Of a DNA stretch of 64,000 nt, positions 28,361 through 38,235 are shown one piece after another (within the stretch, counting starts at the first letter, position 1; each line of letters begins with the position of its first letter). The notes under the pieces are model-generated. The model was given only the letters and a program-made list of their open reading frames with translations. It made no database searches and was not told the DNA's origin. The position numbers and the translations under genes are program-made. Origin of the DNA: an uncultured Clostridia bacterium (lineage in GTDB: Bacteria > Bacillota > Clostridia > TANB77 > CAG-508); assembly GCA_944389125.1 (NCBI GenBank), contig CALXLF010000003.1, forward strand, positions 142,008-206,007, written 5' to 3'.

Positions 28361-28389
28361 TTGACTTATGCGGGATGGCGTAGTATAAT
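28361..28389 (+). promoter_or_regulatory. Main promoter of the S10 ribosomal operon
   Basis: TTGACT at 28361-28366, 17 bases, TATAAT at 28384-28389, with a G/C-rich spacer unlike its surroundings. Confidence 0.8.
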
Positions 28390-28395
28390 ACTAAC

Positions 28396-28661
28396 TGCGT
28401 GAGCGAGAGAAGCGATGAAGTAGAATGTGGCTACATCCTTGAAATACAGGAATGGAGGGAACTTCTATGGAGTATGTCTTGGCTTAGACCTAGGCGATAA
28501 GTTTGATAAACGTATGCAATCTTATCCAGGAAAATTTTATAGTACAAAGCATAAATGCTTTTATACTAAAGATAGTCTTGGATTTTATAATGTGTGTAAA
28601 AGAAACACAAGGATACGTTGCCAGCTTATACCTAAATAATTTAAAAGGAGGAATTTTTTAA
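28396..28661 (+). promoter_or_regulatory. Structured 5' leader of the S10 operon
   Basis: About 265 untranslated bases between the promoter and rpsJ. They hold several hairpins (for example GCTTAGACCTAGGC near 28482, and AGTACAAAGCATAAATGCTT starting near 28550). Ribosomal protein operons often carry such leaders for autoregulation, L4 being the usual regulator of S10 operons. An ORF with a GTG at 28427 crosses it, but I do not believe it is coding. Confidence 0.5.
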
Positions 28662-28991
28662 ATGGCAACATCAAACACTGTAGTAGGAAATGGCAAAATT
28701 AGAATTAGACTTAAAGCTTATGATTATGTTGTTTTAGATCAGTCTGCTGAAAAAATAGTAGATACTGCTAAAAAAACAGGAGCTAAAGTATCTGGTCCAG
28801 TACCATTACCTACAGAAAAAGAAGTAATAACTATTTTACGTTCTCCACACAAACATAAAGATTCTAGAGAGCAATTTGAAATGAGAACACATAAAAGAGT
28901 TATAGACATTCTTTATCCAACACAAAAAACAGTTGATAGTTTAATGAAATTAGAATTACCAGCTGGTGTTGATATTGAAATCAAATTATAA
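28662..28991 (+). CDS. rpsJ: 30S ribosomal protein S10
   Basis: 109 residues, first gene of the S10 operon. The core [39 protein letters not shown] and [15 protein letters not shown] is canonical. ATG at 28662 follows AAAAGGAGG. S10 also serves as NusE in antitermination. Confidence 0.97.
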   Translation: MATSNTVVGNGKIRIRLKAYDYVVLDQSAEKIVDTAKKTGAKVSGPVPLPTEKEVITILRSPHKHKDSREQFEMRTHKRVIDILYPTQKTVDSLMKLELPAGVDIEIKL

Positions 28992-29058
28992 GATATTAAA
29001 GAGATTATTAAAACTAAGCTAACACTTGAAAAAGTGTAAGCCAATGGGAGGAGAAAAA

Positions 29059-29694
29059 ATGAAAAAAGCAATTATAGGAAAGAAAGTTGGAATGACTCAA
29101 ATATTTGATGAAAAAGGAAATGTTATTCCAGTAACAGTTATTGAAGCTGGTCCATGTAATGTAGTTCAAGTAAAAACTGTTGAAACAGATGGATATGATG
29201 CAATTCAATTAGGATTTGGAGATGTTAAAGAATATAAATTAAATAAACCAGAAAGAGGACATTTCGCAAAAGCTAGTGTACCAGTTCAAAAACATTTAAG
29301 AGAATTTAGAGTATCTGATGTAACTTCTCATAAAGTAGGAGATGTTATAAAAGTAGATACATTTTCAGAAGGTGATGTAGTTGATATTCAAGGTACATCA
29401 AAAGGTAAAGGTTTCCAAGGTGTTATAAAACGTCATGGACAACATAGAGGACCAATGGGACATGGTTCTATGTATCATAGAAGACCAGGTTCAATGGGAT
29501 CAACATCAACTCCAGGTAGAGTTTTCAAAGGAAAGAAATTACCAGGACACATGGGTGTTGATACAGTAACAATTCAAAATTTAAAAATCGTTAAAGTTGA
29601 TTTAGATAAAAACGTTATCCTAGTAAAAGGAAGTGTTCCTGGAAATAAAGGAAGTATATTAAAAATAAAAGATAGCGTTAAGGCTACAAACTAG
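29059..29694 (+). CDS. rplC: 50S ribosomal protein L3
   Basis: 211 residues, one of the first proteins in 50S assembly. ATG at 29059 after GGGAGGAG gives [20 protein letters not shown]. The central loop [20 protein letters not shown] that reaches the peptidyl transferase centre is intact. Confidence 0.97.
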   Translation: MKKAIIGKKVGMTQIFDEKGNVIPVTVIEAGPCNVVQVKTVETDGYDAIQLGFGDVKEYKLNKPERGHFAKASVPVQKHLREFRVSDVTSHKVGDVIKVDTFSEGDVVDIQGTSKGKGFQGVIKRHGQHRGPMGHGSMYHRRPGSMGSTSTPGRVFKGKKLPGHMGVDTVTIQNLKIVKVDLDKNVILVKGSVPGNKGSILKIKDSVKATN

Positions 29695-29710
29695 GAAAGG
29701 AGGAGAAAAG

Positions 29711-30337
29711 ATGCCTAAGGTAGATGTATATGATATTAAAGGAGAAAAAGTAAAATCTATGACACTTAAAGATGAAGTATTTGGTATTGAACCAAATGAA
29801 GCAATAGTTCATAGCGTTTTAATTAATTATTTAGCTAATCAAAGACAAGGTACACAAAGCACTAAAACAAGAGCTGAAGTTAGAGGCGGTGGCAAGAAAC
29901 CTTGGAGACAAAAAGGAACTGGTAGAGCAAGACAAGGTTCAATAAGAGCTCCACAATGGATTAAAGGTGGTATAGCTTTAGGACCAAAACCACGTTCTTA
30001 TAAATATAGAGTAAATAAAAAAGAAAAACAATTAGCTATAAAATCATTATTAAGTTCAAAGGTTTTAGACAAAGATTTAGTAGTTGTTGATAAATTTGAT
30101 TTTAAAGAGATAAAAACAAAACAAATGGTAGATGCTCTTAAAAATTTAAAAGTTGAAGGAAAAGCTTTAATAATGATACCAGAGAAAAATGAAGTTATTC
30201 AAAAATCTTCAAGAAATATTGAAAATGTTAGAACAACTTCAGTTTCTACAATAAATGTATTTGATTTATTAAAATACAAAAAATTAGTTTTAACAGTTGA
30301 CACTGTTAAAAAATTAGAGGAGGTGTATGTAAAATAA
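29711..30337 (+). CDS. rplD: 50S ribosomal protein L4
   Basis: 208 residues. The exit-tunnel loop ([20 protein letters not shown], then [17 protein letters not shown]) is canonical. L4 is the usual autoregulator of S10 operons, so it may act on the leader at 28.4-28.7 kb (inference). Its stop overlaps the rplW ATG. Confidence 0.97.
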   Translation: MPKVDVYDIKGEKVKSMTLKDEVFGIEPNEAIVHSVLINYLANQRQGTQSTKTRAEVRGGGKKPWRQKGTGRARQGSIRAPQWIKGGIALGPKPRSYKYRVNKKEKQLAIKSLLSSKVLDKDLVVVDKFDFKEIKTKQMVDALKNLKVEGKALIMIPEKNEVIQKSSRNIENVRTTSVSTINVFDLLKYKKLVLTVDTVKKLEEVYVK

Positions 30338-30681
30338 TGGTAGCAGAAGATATTATAATTGCCCCAGTTATAACTGAGGAAGCAAGCATGAGAATAGCTG
30401 AAGGAAAATACACTTTCAAAGTTGCAAAAAAAGCAACAAAAATTGATATTAAAAATGCTGTAGAAAAATTATTTGGAGTTAAAGTATTAAATGTAAGAAC
30501 AATCTCTGTAAAAGGAAAAGAAAAAAGAGTTGGTGTTCATTTAGGAAGAACTTCAGATTGGAAAAAAGCAATAGTAACAATTGATACAGAAGCTTCAGGT
30601 AAAACTTATGTATCAAAAGGTGGAAAAGAAGTTAAATTAGATAAAAAATATAAAGATTCAATTGAAGGATTTTCAGTTTAA
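30337..30681 (+). CDS. rplW: 50S ribosomal protein L23
   Basis: 114 residues; start ATG overlaps the rplD stop by one base, with AGGAGGTG upstream. The fold [22 protein letters not shown] and [20 protein letters not shown] is typical. L23 sits at the exit tunnel and docks trigger factor and SRP. Confidence 0.96.
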   Translation: MVAEDIIIAPVITEEASMRIAEGKYTFKVAKKATKIDIKNAVEKLFGVKVLNVRTISVKGKEKRVGVHLGRTSDWKKAIVTIDTEASGKTYVSKGGKEVKLDKKYKDSIEGFSV

Positions 30682-30819
30682 TATTTAATTTAATTAAATT
30701 ATCTAGAATTAACTAGGATAATAAAATTTAACTGAAGGCGGAGCAGGAAAAATTCCGTTAATATTAAAATAAGATTTGAAAAGATTGTCTTTTCAAAAAT
30801 CTAAGAAAGGAAAAAGAAA
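30682..30819 (+). other. 138-base structured gap between rplW and rplB
   Basis: Wider than most gaps in the cluster. Contains AGATTTGAAAAGA with TCTTTTCAAAAATCT (about 30771-30802) and a G/C-richer patch (GAAGGCGGAGCAGG). No ORF. May be a processing or local regulatory element. Confidence 0.35.
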
Positions 30820-31647
30820 ATGGGAATTAAAACATATAGACCATATACTCCATCAAGAAGAAATATGACATCTTCAACTTTTGAAGAAGTTACTAAAAAA
30901 ACTCCTGAAAAATCTTTATTAGCTAAGAAAAAGAAAAATTCAGGTAGAAATTCTTATGGAAGAATAACAGTAAGACACCAAGGTGGTGGAAATAGACAAA
31001 AATATAGAATAGTAGATTTTAAGAGACAAAAAGATGATATGGAAGCAACAGTTATTGGAATTGAGTATGATCCAAATAGAAGTGCAAATATCGCTTTAAT
31101 AGAATATGAAGATGGAACAAAAAGCTACATTTTAGCTCCACAAGGATTAACTGATGGAGATAAAGTTATATCAGGAGCAAAAGTAGATATTAAACCAGGA
31201 AACAGTATGCCAATAGAGAGCATTCCAGTTGGTACTATGATTCATAATATAGAATTAAATCCAGGTCAAGGTGGAAAATTAGTAAGAAGTGCTGGACAAG
31301 AAGCACAATTAATGGCTAAAGAAGGAGCTTATGCTCATGTTAGACTTCCATCTGGAGAAATGAGATTAATTTCTGTAAAATGTAGAGCAACAATTGGAAC
31401 AATAGGAAATAGTGATCATGAAAATATTAAATTAGGAAAAGCAGGAAGAAAAAGACATATGGGTATTAGACCAACAGTTAGAGGTTCTGTAATGAATCCT
31501 AATGATCACCCACATGGTGGTGGTGAAGGTAAAGCTCCAGTTGGACATAGTGGACCACTTACTCCTTGGGGTAAACCAGCACTTGGATATAAGACAAGAG
31601 ATAAGAAAAAACAATCTAATAAATTTATAGTTAAAAGAAGAAAATAG
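30820..31647 (+). CDS. rplB: 50S ribosomal protein L2
   Basis: 275 residues, near the peptidyl transferase centre. Sequences such as [38 protein letters not shown] and the C-terminal [18 protein letters not shown], with its conserved His, are intact. ATG at 30820 after AGAAAGGA. Confidence 0.97.
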   Translation: MGIKTYRPYTPSRRNMTSSTFEEVTKKTPEKSLLAKKKKNSGRNSYGRITVRHQGGGNRQKYRIVDFKRQKDDMEATVIGIEYDPNRSANIALIEYEDGTKSYILAPQGLTDGDKVISGAKVDIKPGNSMPIESIPVGTMIHNIELNPGQGGKLVRSAGQEAQLMAKEGAYAHVRLPSGEMRLISVKCRATIGTIGNSDHENIKLGKAGRKRHMGIRPTVRGSVMNPNDHPHGGGEGKAPVGHSGPLTPWGKPALGYKTRDKKKQSNKFIVKRRK

Positions 31648-31656
31648 AATACTCAT

Positions 31657-31684
31657 AGTAAAATTTTGCTTTGGCAAAATTTTA
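31657..31684 (+). other. Perfect 12-bp hairpin between rplB and rpsS
   Basis: GTAAAATTTTGC and GCAAAATTTTAC around a four-base loop. No T run follows, so it is unlikely to terminate. A second weaker stem (TTTTTAC with GTAAAAAG) lies near 31718-31734. Confidence 0.5.
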
Positions 31685-31772
31685 CACGAGATATTCTTAA
31701 GAGCGAAAGAATTCGATTTTTACAAGGTAAAAAGCGTTCTACTTTCGGATGAATTGAGAAAGGAGATAAAAT

Positions 31773-32048
31773 ATGTCAAGATCAAGTAAAAAGAAACCAT
31801 TCGTACAACCTAAATTATTATCTAGAATTGAAGCTATGAATGAGACTGGTAAAAAAGAAGTTTTAAAAACATGGTCAAGAGCTTCTACAATTTATCCACA
31901 AATGGTTGGTCATACTATAGCTGTTCATGATGGAAGAAAACATGTTCCTGTATATATAACAGAAGAAATGATTGGACATAAATTAGGTGAATTTGCTCCA
32001 ACAAGAACATTTAAAGGACATAGTGGAGATAAAACAACAAAGAAATAA
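31773..32048 (+). CDS. rpsS: 30S ribosomal protein S19
   Basis: 91 residues with [38 protein letters not shown] and the C-terminal [14 protein letters not shown], all canonical. It contacts 16S rRNA in the head of the 30S subunit. ATG at 31773. Confidence 0.96.
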   Translation: MSRSSKKKPFVQPKLLSRIEAMNETGKKEVLKTWSRASTIYPQMVGHTIAVHDGRKHVPVYITEEMIGHKLGEFAPTRTFKGHSGDKTTKK

Positions 32049-32108
32049 AAAGAAATAAATTATAGATGTAAAATTTACATCTAAATTCTAGAACAGGAGG
32101 TAAAAAAA

Positions 32109-32468
32109 GTGAAAGAAGAAGAGACAACTGTAGCAGAAGCTAGAGCAACTCTTAAATATGCTAGAATTTCAAGTAGAAAAGTTAAAATTGTAGCAGATTT
32201 AATTAGAGGAAAAAATGTAGATGAAGCATTAGCAATTTTAAAATTTGCTCCAAAAGCTTCAAGCGAGATTTTAGAAAAATTACTAAAATCAGCTATAGCA
32301 AATGCTGAAAACAATCACTTTATGAATAGAAAAGACTTAAGAGTAGCAGAAATTTATGCTAACCAAGGTCCAACATTAAAAAGAATAAGACCAGCTGCAA
32401 AAGGTTCAGCTGTGAGAATAAGAAAAAGAACAAGTCATATAACAATAGTTTTAAGAGAAAGTAAATAA
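32109..32468 (+). CDS. rplV: 50S ribosomal protein L22
   Basis: 119 residues from a GTG at 32109 that follows AGGAGG. The beta-hairpin ([20 protein letters not shown]) that lines the exit tunnel is intact. Confidence 0.96.
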   Translation: MKEEETTVAEARATLKYARISSRKVKIVADLIRGKNVDEALAILKFAPKASSEILEKLLKSAIANAENNHFMNRKDLRVAEIYANQGPTLKRIRPAAKGSAVRIRKRTSHITIVLRESK

Positions 32469-32485
32469 TTAAAAAGGAGGATATC

Positions 32486-33145
32486 ATGGGACAAAAAGTA
32501 CATCCAAACGGAATGAGAGTAGGCGTAATTAGAGATTGGGAATCAAAATGGTATGCAGATAAGAAAAATTACAGTGATTATCTAGTTGAAGATTACAAAA
32601 TCCGTAAATATGTAAAACAAAAATTGTTAGCTAGTGGAATTTCAAAAATTGAAATCGAAAGAACAGCTAAATTTGTTAAAATTAATGTTTATACAGCTAA
32701 ACCAGGATTAGTTATTGGTAAAGGTGGAAATCTTGCTGAAGAATTAAGAACTGAGTTAGAAAAAATGATAAATAAAAAAGTAAATTTAAATATAGTTGAG
32801 GTTAAAAATGCTGATATGGACGCACAATTAGTTGCTGAAAATATTGCTGCTCAATTAGTAAAAAGAATTTCATTCAGAAGAGCAATGAAACAAGCAATGC
32901 AAAAAGCTATGAAAGCTGGAGCTTTAGGAATCAAAACTGCGGTATCAGGAAGACTTGGTGGAGCAGATATGGCTAGAACAGAATTTTATAAAGATGGAAC
33001 TATACCACTTCAAACATTAAGAGCTGATATTGATTATGGTTTCTATGAAGCTGATACTACTTATGGAAAGATAGGTGTAAAAGTTTGGATTTATAAAGGC
33101 GAAGTACTTCCAGCTAAAAAAGAAGCAAAAGGAGGTAATGAATAA
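32486..33145 (+). CDS. rpsC: 30S ribosomal protein S3
   Basis: 219 residues with the KH domain [15 protein letters not shown] (about 75-90) and the C-terminal [12 protein letters not shown]...TLRADIDYG. It helps form the mRNA entry site. ATG at 32486 after AAAGGAGG; stop overlaps rplP start by one base. Confidence 0.97.
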   Translation: MGQKVHPNGMRVGVIRDWESKWYADKKNYSDYLVEDYKIRKYVKQKLLASGISKIEIERTAKFVKINVYTAKPGLVIGKGGNLAEELRTELEKMINKKVNLNIVEVKNADMDAQLVAENIAAQLVKRISFRRAMKQAMQKAMKAGALGIKTAVSGRLGGADMARTEFYKDGTIPLQTLRADIDYGFYEADTTYGKIGVKVWIYKGEVLPAKKEAKGGNE

Positions 33146-33588
33146 TGCCAGTAATGCCAAAAAGAACAAAATATAGAAAAATGCAAAAAGGTAGAAACAG
33201 AGGTTACGCTACTCGTGGAAATAAAGTAAATGAAGGCGAGTTTGGACTTCAAGCTACAACTGCTGGATGGATTAAATCAAACCAAATTGAAGCTGCCAGA
33301 GTTGCAATGACTCGTTATATAAAAAGAGGTGGAAAAGTTTGGATTAAAATATTCCCAGACAAACCAATAACAAAGAAACCAGCAGAAACTCGTATGGGTA
33401 AAGGTAAAGGTGCTCCAGAATATTGGGTTGCAGTTGTAAAACCAGGAAGAGTTTTGTTTGAAATAGCAGGAGTTTCTGAAGAAGTTGCTAGAGAAGCTTT
33501 AAGACTAGCAGGACATAAATTACCAGTTCAAACAAAATTCGTAAAAAGAGAAAATGAAATGGATGGTGATCAAGTTGAAAAATGTTAA
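33145..33588 (+). CDS. rplP: 50S ribosomal protein L16
   Basis: 147 residues ([27 protein letters not shown] N-terminus, [36 protein letters not shown]). It helps position A-site tRNA. An in-frame ATG two codons in (MPKRTKYR) could also be the start. Overlaps the start of rpmC. Confidence 0.96.
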   Translation: MPVMPKRTKYRKMQKGRNRGYATRGNKVNEGEFGLQATTAGWIKSNQIEAARVAMTRYIKRGGKVWIKIFPDKPITKKPAETRMGKGKGAPEYWVAVVKPGRVLFEIAGVSEEVAREALRLAGHKLPVQTKFVKRENEMDGDQVEKC

Positions 33589-33772
33589 GAAATTAAATGA
33601 GATGTCTTCACCAGATTTAGAGAAAGAATTAGTTGAGTTAAAATCAGAGCTTTTTAAATTAAGATTTAACGGAGCAACTGGTGGCAATGAAAATAAAATT
33701 AAAGTAAGAGAAGTAAAAAAGAACATAGCTAGAGCAAAAACTATATTAAGAAAAAGAGAAATTGAAGGTTAA
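33575..33772 (+). CDS. rpmC: 50S ribosomal protein L29
   Basis: 65 residues if begun at TTG 33575, which has GGATGGTG about seven bases upstream and gives the normal L29 length; a longer in-frame ATG start at 33554 is less likely. [20 protein letters not shown] and KLRF, then [19 protein letters not shown] are typical. The start lies inside rplP (14-base overlap). Confidence 0.92.
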   Translation: MKNVKKLNEMSSPDLEKELVELKSELFKLRFNGATGGNENKIKVREVKKNIARAKTILRKREIEG

Positions 33773-33830
33773 TTTTCTCAGAATTAAATAATAAAAAGCA
33801 AAAAGTTTGTAGGAAGGAGAATAATTCATT

Positions 33831-34094
33831 ATGGAAGAAAGAAATCTTCGTAAAACAATGATTGGAACAGTTGTATCTGATAAAATGGATAAAACAGTAG
33901 TTGTTGCAGTTGAAACAAGAGTAAAACATCCTATTTATAAGAAAACTGTTAAAAGAACATATAAACTAAAAGCTCATGATGAAGAAAATAACTGCAAAGT
34001 TGGAGACAGAGTAAAAGTAATGGAAACAAGACCTTTATCTAAAGATAAAAGATGGAGAGTTGTTGAAGTTGTTGAAAAAGCAGTTATTAAATAA
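33831..34094 (+). CDS. rpsQ: 30S ribosomal protein S17
   Basis: 87 residues, OB-fold ([55 protein letters not shown]). Primary 16S-binding protein. ATG at 33831 after GGAAGGAG. Confidence 0.96.
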   Translation: MEERNLRKTMIGTVVSDKMDKTVVVAVETRVKHPIYKKTVKRTYKLKAHDEENNCKVGDRVKVMETRPLSKDKRWRVVEVVEKAVIK

Positions 34095-34130
34095 GTGAGA
34101 TTAAAAAATTAAAAGGAGGATTATAAAGCA

Positions 34131-34499
34131 ATGGTACAACAACAAACTAGATTAAAAGTAGCTGATAATACAGGTGCTAAAGAAATAATGTGTATTAGAT
34201 GCTTAGGTGGTTCATATAGAAAGTATGCTGAAATAGGAGATATAATAATTGCTTCTGTTAAAGATGCTACACCAGGTGGGGTTGTTAAAAAAGGTGAAGT
34301 TGTTAGAGCTGTTGTAGTAAGAACTAAAAAAGGCGCAAGACGTAGTGATGGTTCTTATGTAAAATTTGATGAAAATGCAGCAGTTATAATTCGTGAAGAC
34401 GGAACACCTAGAGGAACTCGTATATTTGGTCCAGTAGCAAGAGAATTAAGAGAGAAAAATTATATGAAAATATTATCTCTAGCTCCAGAAGTATTATAA
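34131..34499 (+). CDS. rplN: 50S ribosomal protein L14
   Basis: 122 residues, canonical throughout ([40 protein letters not shown]). It lies at the subunit interface. ATG at 34131 with AAAAGGAGG upstream; first of the spc-type block. Confidence 0.97.
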   Translation: MVQQQTRLKVADNTGAKEIMCIRCLGGSYRKYAEIGDIIIASVKDATPGGVVKKGEVVRAVVVRTKKGARRSDGSYVKFDENAAVIIREDGTPRGTRIFGPVARELREKNYMKILSLAPEVL

Positions 34500-34554
34500 T
34501 TTAAATTACAGATTGAAAATATAAGATTCTTTGAAAAAGAGGTGAAAAAGTAAA

Positions 34555-34866
34555 ATGTTAAAAGTAAAAAAAGGTGATACTGTAGAAGTTTTATCTGGAA
34601 ATGATAAGGGAAAACAAGGTGAAGTTCTAGAAGTAATTCCTAAAAAAGATAAAATCATCGTTAAAGGTGTTAATGTAAGAAAAAAACATGTTAAACCTAG
34701 AAAACAAGGTGAAGAAGGCGGAATTATTTCTGTTGAATGTGCAATATATAGTAGTAAAGTAAATGTTGTATGTCCAAAATGTAAGAAACCAACAAAAGTT
34801 GGATTTACAACAGATAAAAATGAAAAAGTTCGTGTTTGTAAAAAATGTGGTGCAAAAATAAAATAA
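34555..34866 (+). CDS. rplX: 50S ribosomal protein L24
   Basis: 103 residues with the KOW motif (KKGDTVEVLSGNDKGKQGEV) and a four-cysteine zinc-ribbon-like C-terminus (CPKCKKPTKVGF and CKKCGAKIK). Assembly initiator of the 50S subunit. Confidence 0.96.
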   Translation: MLKVKKGDTVEVLSGNDKGKQGEVLEVIPKKDKIIVKGVNVRKKHVKPRKQGEEGGIISVECAIYSSKVNVVCPKCKKPTKVGFTTDKNEKVRVCKKCGAKIK

Positions 34867-34897
34867 TTATGTTAAGAAAGGAGGCACTTAAAACATT

Positions 34898-35437
34898 ATG
34901 GAAAAACTAAGAGAACAATATAAATCAGAAGTTATTCCAGCTTTGATGAAAAAATTTAATTATTCTTCTATTATGGAAGTTCCAAAGCTAGAAAAAATCG
35001 TTATAAATATTGGTTTAGGAGATATAAAAGATAATCCAAAAGCATTAGATAATGCAATAAATGATTTAAGTTTAATTACTGGACAAAAACCAGTTATAAC
35101 AACAGCTAAAAAATCAATTGCAGCTTTTAAATTAAGAGAAGGAGTTAAAGTTGGATGTAAAGTTACATTAAGATCTGGAAAAATGTATGACTTTGCTTAC
35201 AAATTATTTAATGTAGCTCTTCCAAGAGTAAGAGATTTTAGAGGAGTTTCAAAGAACTCATTTGATGGAAGAGGAAATTATTCAATGGGATTAAAAGAAC
35301 AATTAATATTCCCAGAAATCGAATATGATAAAGTAGATAAATTAAGAGGTATGGATATTTCATTTATAACAACAGCTAAGACTGATGAAGAAGCTAAAGA
35401 ATTACTTACTTTATTAGGAATGCCTTTTAAAAATTAG
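34898..35437 (+). CDS. rplE: 50S ribosomal protein L5
   Basis: 179 residues. [39 protein letters not shown] and [13 protein letters not shown] are canonical. It binds 5S rRNA. ATG at 34898 after AAAGGAGG. Confidence 0.97.
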   Translation: MEKLREQYKSEVIPALMKKFNYSSIMEVPKLEKIVINIGLGDIKDNPKALDNAINDLSLITGQKPVITTAKKSIAAFKLREGVKVGCKVTLRSGKMYDFAYKLFNVALPRVRDFRGVSKNSFDGRGNYSMGLKEQLIFPEIEYDKVDKLRGMDISFITTAKTDEEAKELLTLLGMPFKN

Positions 35438-35449
35438 AAAGGAGAAATT

Positions 35450-35635
35450 ATGGCTAAAAAATCATTAAAAGTAAAATGTGCAAAAAAACAAAAATATACA
35501 ACTAGAGAATATAATAGATGTAAAATTTGCGGTAGACCTCATAGCTATATTAGAAAATATGGAATATGCCGTTTATGTTTTAGAGAATTAGCTCATAAAG
35601 GTGAAATACCAGGTGTTAAAAAAGCAAGCTGGTAA
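35450..35635 (+). CDS. rpsZ: 30S ribosomal protein S14, type Z (zinc-binding)
   Basis: 61 residues. The CxxC pairs ([20 protein letters not shown]) mark the zinc-binding short form. ATG at 35450 after GAAAGGAG, 12 bases after rplE. Confidence 0.97.
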   Translation: MAKKSLKVKCAKKQKYTTREYNRCKICGRPHSYIRKYGICRLCFRELAHKGEIPGVKKASW

Positions 35636-35671
35636 ATTGTAATTAAATAATGAAAAAGGAGGGAAATTGTA

Positions 35672-36070
35672 GTGAATACGACAGATCCAATAGCAGATAT
35701 GTTAACAAGAATTAGAAATGCTAATAATGCTAAGTTTAAAACAGTTGATGTTCCAGCTTCAAAAATGAAAAAAGCTATAGCAGAAACATTAGTAGAAGAA
35801 GGATATATAAAATCTTTTGAAGAAATTGATGACGGAATTCAAGGCGTTTTAAGAATTTCTTTAAAATATGATGAAAAAGGAAAAAGAGTAATTTCTGGAT
35901 TAAAAAGAATAAGTAAACCAGGACTTAGAATTTATTCTTCAAAAGATGAATTACCAAAAGTTCTTAATGGTTTAGGTATTGCTTTAATATCTACATCAAA
36001 AGGAATCGTAACTGATAAGAAAGCAAGAGAATTAGGCTTAGGTGGAGAAGTATTAGCCTATGTTTGGTAA
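35672..36070 (+). CDS. rpsH: 30S ribosomal protein S8
   Basis: 132 residues from a GTG at 35672 with AAAGGAGGG upstream. [18 protein letters not shown] and the C-terminal [20 protein letters not shown] are canonical. S8 is the usual repressor of spc operons. Confidence 0.97.
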   Translation: MNTTDPIADMLTRIRNANNAKFKTVDVPASKMKKAIAETLVEEGYIKSFEEIDDGIQGVLRISLKYDEKGKRVISGLKRISKPGLRIYSSKDELPKVLNGLGIALISTSKGIVTDKKARELGLGGEVLAYVW

Positions 36071-36159
36071 TTTATAAAAATTATTAAATTAATTTGTAAA
36101 ATAATAATAAATTATATTGGTATCGTAGACAAAATTTGATAAAAGGAGGAAATAAGACA

Positions 36160-36699
36160 ATGTCTAGAATAGGAAATAAACCTATTACAGTTCCAGATGG
36201 CGTTAATGTTACAATTGATGGTCATAAAATAACTGTAAAAGGACCTAAAGGAACATTAGAAAGAGAAGTAAGTAATAAAATTAATGTAACTTTAGATGGA
36301 AATGTTATTAATGTAACAAGAAATAATGATCAACCTGAAAGCAGAAGTTTACATGGTTTAACTAGAACTTTGATTAATAACATGATTCAAGGAACAGTTA
36401 AAGAATATGAAAGAAAATTAGAAGTAAATGGAATTGGTTATAGAGCTCAGAAAAAAGGTAAAGATTTAGTTTTAACTTTAGGATATTCACATCCAGTTGA
36501 AGTTGAAGCTCCAGAAGGAATTACTTTTGAAGTTCCAAGTCCAAATGAGATAATAGTAAAAGGAATAGACAAAGAATTAGTTGGTCAAACAGCAGCTATT
36601 TTAAGAACAAAAAGACCACCTGAAGTTTATAAAGGTAAAGGTATTAAATATGCTGAAGAAACTATTAGACGTAAGGAAGGTAAAGCTGGTAAAAAATAA
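36160..36699 (+). CDS. rplF: 50S ribosomal protein L6
   Basis: 179 residues. I start at ATG 36160 ([17 protein letters not shown]), which follows AAAAGGAGG; the longer in-frame start at 36136 is not needed. [20 protein letters not shown] and the C-terminal [16 protein letters not shown] are canonical. Confidence 0.97.
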   Translation: MSRIGNKPITVPDGVNVTIDGHKITVKGPKGTLEREVSNKINVTLDGNVINVTRNNDQPESRSLHGLTRTLINNMIQGTVKEYERKLEVNGIGYRAQKKGKDLVLTLGYSHPVEVEAPEGITFEVPSPNEIIVKGIDKELVGQTAAILRTKRPPEVYKGKGIKYAEETIRRKEGKAGKK

Positions 36700-36740
36700 A
36701 CCAATAAAAAATAATTAAATAAAAGTAAACTTAAGTAAAT

Positions 36741-36791
36741 AGGGGTATATTTAATCTTTAGAATATACCTTTAGGGATTAAATATATCCCT
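36741..36791 (+). other. Long hairpin between rplF and rplR
   Basis: AGGGGTATATTTAATC pairs with a near-complementary arm ending ...AAATATATCCCT over about 15 pairs, with an A/T loop. It is nested in weaker arms (AAGTAA and TTACTT). No terminal T run. Confidence 0.5.
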
Positions 36792-36820
36792 AAAAAGTTA
36801 CTTAGAAAGGAGAATAAATA

Positions 36821-37180
36821 ATGATTTCTAAAATAGATAAAAAAGCAGAGAAACAAAGAAGACATGCTAGAGTTCGTAGAAAAATCAGTGGAAGCAGTGA
36901 TTGTCCAAGACTTGCTGTTTGTAAATCTAATAAGAATATCATTGCACAAATTATTGATGATACTAAAGGTGAGACTTTAGTTTATGTTTCAACATTAAAT
37001 AAAGATATTAAAACAAAACGTTGTAATATAGAAGCTGCTAAAGAAGTTGGAGCTTTGGTTGCTAAAAAAGCTCAAGAAAAAAATATAAAAACAGTAGTTT
37101 TTGATAGGGGCGGATATATTTATCATGGTATTGTTAAAGAATTAGCTGATAGTGCTCGTGAAGGTGGACTAGAATTTTAA
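36821..37180 (+). CDS. rplR: 50S ribosomal protein L18
   Basis: 119 residues ([40 protein letters not shown]). It binds 5S rRNA with L5. ATG at 36821 after GAAAGGAG. Confidence 0.96.
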   Translation: MISKIDKKAEKQRRHARVRRKISGSSDCPRLAVCKSNKNIIAQIIDDTKGETLVYVSTLNKDIKTKRCNIEAAKEVGALVAKKAQEKNIKTVVFDRGGYIYHGIVKELADSAREGGLEF

Positions 37181-37211
37181 TAAGATTAAAAAAGGAGGGA
37201 ATAACCTTAAG

Positions 37212-37703
37212 ATGGAAGAAAATAATACAGTTGAATTAAAAGAAAAAGTTGTTGCTATCAATAGAGTTGCTAAAGTTGTTAAAGGTGGTAGAACTTTTAG
37301 ATTTAGTGCAGTTGTTGTTGTTGGAGATGAAGCAGGACATATTGGTGTTGGAAATGGAAAAGCTGCTGAAGTTCCAGATGCAATAAGAAAAGCTATTGAT
37401 GAAGCTAAAAAGAATTTAATTGAAGTGCCTATCAAAGGAACAACTATTCCTCATGAATATGTTGGTAAATTTGGAAGTGCAACTGTAATGTTAAAACCAG
37501 GAGCTGAAGGTTCTGGTGTTATAGCAGGAGGTAGTGTAAGACCAGTATTAGAACTTGCTGGATATAAAGATATTAAAACAAAAATAATAGGAACAAATAA
37601 TCCTAGAAATGTTGTATATGCTACTATAAACGCTCTTGAAAACATGCAAACAGCTGAACAAGTTGCAGCTAAAAGAGGAAAAAAAGTTAGCGAAATTTTA
37701 TAA
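37212..37703 (+). CDS. rpsE: 30S ribosomal protein S5
   Basis: 163 residues with the dsRBD-like N-terminal half ([35 protein letters not shown]) and C-terminal [16 protein letters not shown]. It is important for accuracy at the decoding centre. Next gene is rplO; rpmD, normally between them, is absent. Confidence 0.97.
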   Translation: MEENNTVELKEKVVAINRVAKVVKGGRTFRFSAVVVVGDEAGHIGVGNGKAAEVPDAIRKAIDEAKKNLIEVPIKGTTIPHEYVGKFGSATVMLKPGAEGSGVIAGGSVRPVLELAGYKDIKTKIIGTNNPRNVVYATINALENMQTAEQVAAKRGKKVSEIL

Positions 37704-37712
37704 TTTTTATGC

Positions 37713-37740
37713 TTGACAAATAAATAATTATAATATTAAA
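37713..37740 (+). promoter_or_regulatory. Possible internal promoter before rplO
   Basis: TTGACA at 37713-37718, 16 bases, TATTAA at 37735-37740, in the 97-base gap where rpmD would lie. It could boost rplO-secY-adk. Confidence 0.4.
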
Positions 37741-37800
37741 TAAATATGTGAGATTAGATAAAGAAAATAATTTACGTCAAAAAAAGGAGGTGCTAAAAAG

Positions 37801-38235
37801 ATGGACTTAGGTAATTTACCAGCAAGCGTTGAAAGAAGAGCTAGAAAAAGAGTTGGTCGTGGTATAGGATCAGGATCTGGAAAAACATCTACTAGAGGAC
37901 AAAAAGGTCAAAAATCTAGAACAGGTGGAGGAGTTAGAAGAGGTTTTGAAGGTGGTCAAACACCATTATATAGAAGATTGCCAAAAAGAGGATTTAAAAA
38001 TTTCAACCACAAAAATTACACTGAAGTAACTTTAACAATGCTAAACAAATCAGAAGCAACAGATGTTACAGCCGATACATTATTAGCAGAAGGAATTATT
38101 GGAAAAATAAATGATGGAATAGTTGTTTTAGGAACAGGTACACTAGAGAAAAAATTAAATGTAAAAGCAGCTAGATTCACAAAAACAGCTTCAGAAAAAA
38201 TAGAAGCCTTAGGCGGAAAGATAGAGGTGATTTAG
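37801..38235 (+). CDS. rplO: 50S ribosomal protein L15
   Basis: 144 residues ([20 protein letters not shown], then [17 protein letters not shown]). ATG at 37801 after AAAGGAGG. Its stop adjoins the TTG start of secY, suggesting coupling. Confidence 0.96.
   Translation: MDLGNLPASVERRARKRVGRGIGSGSGKTSTRGQKGQKSRTGGGVRRGFEGGQTPLYRRLPKRGFKNFNHKNYTEVTLTMLNKSEATDVTADTLLAEGIIGKINDGIVVLGTGTLEKKLNVKAARFTKTASEKIEALGGKIEVI

Noticed and set aside
28427..28639. 70-codon open frame with a GTG start in the S10 leader
   Set aside because: No ribosome-binding site, odd composition and overlap with likely RNA structure; better explained as leader RNA.
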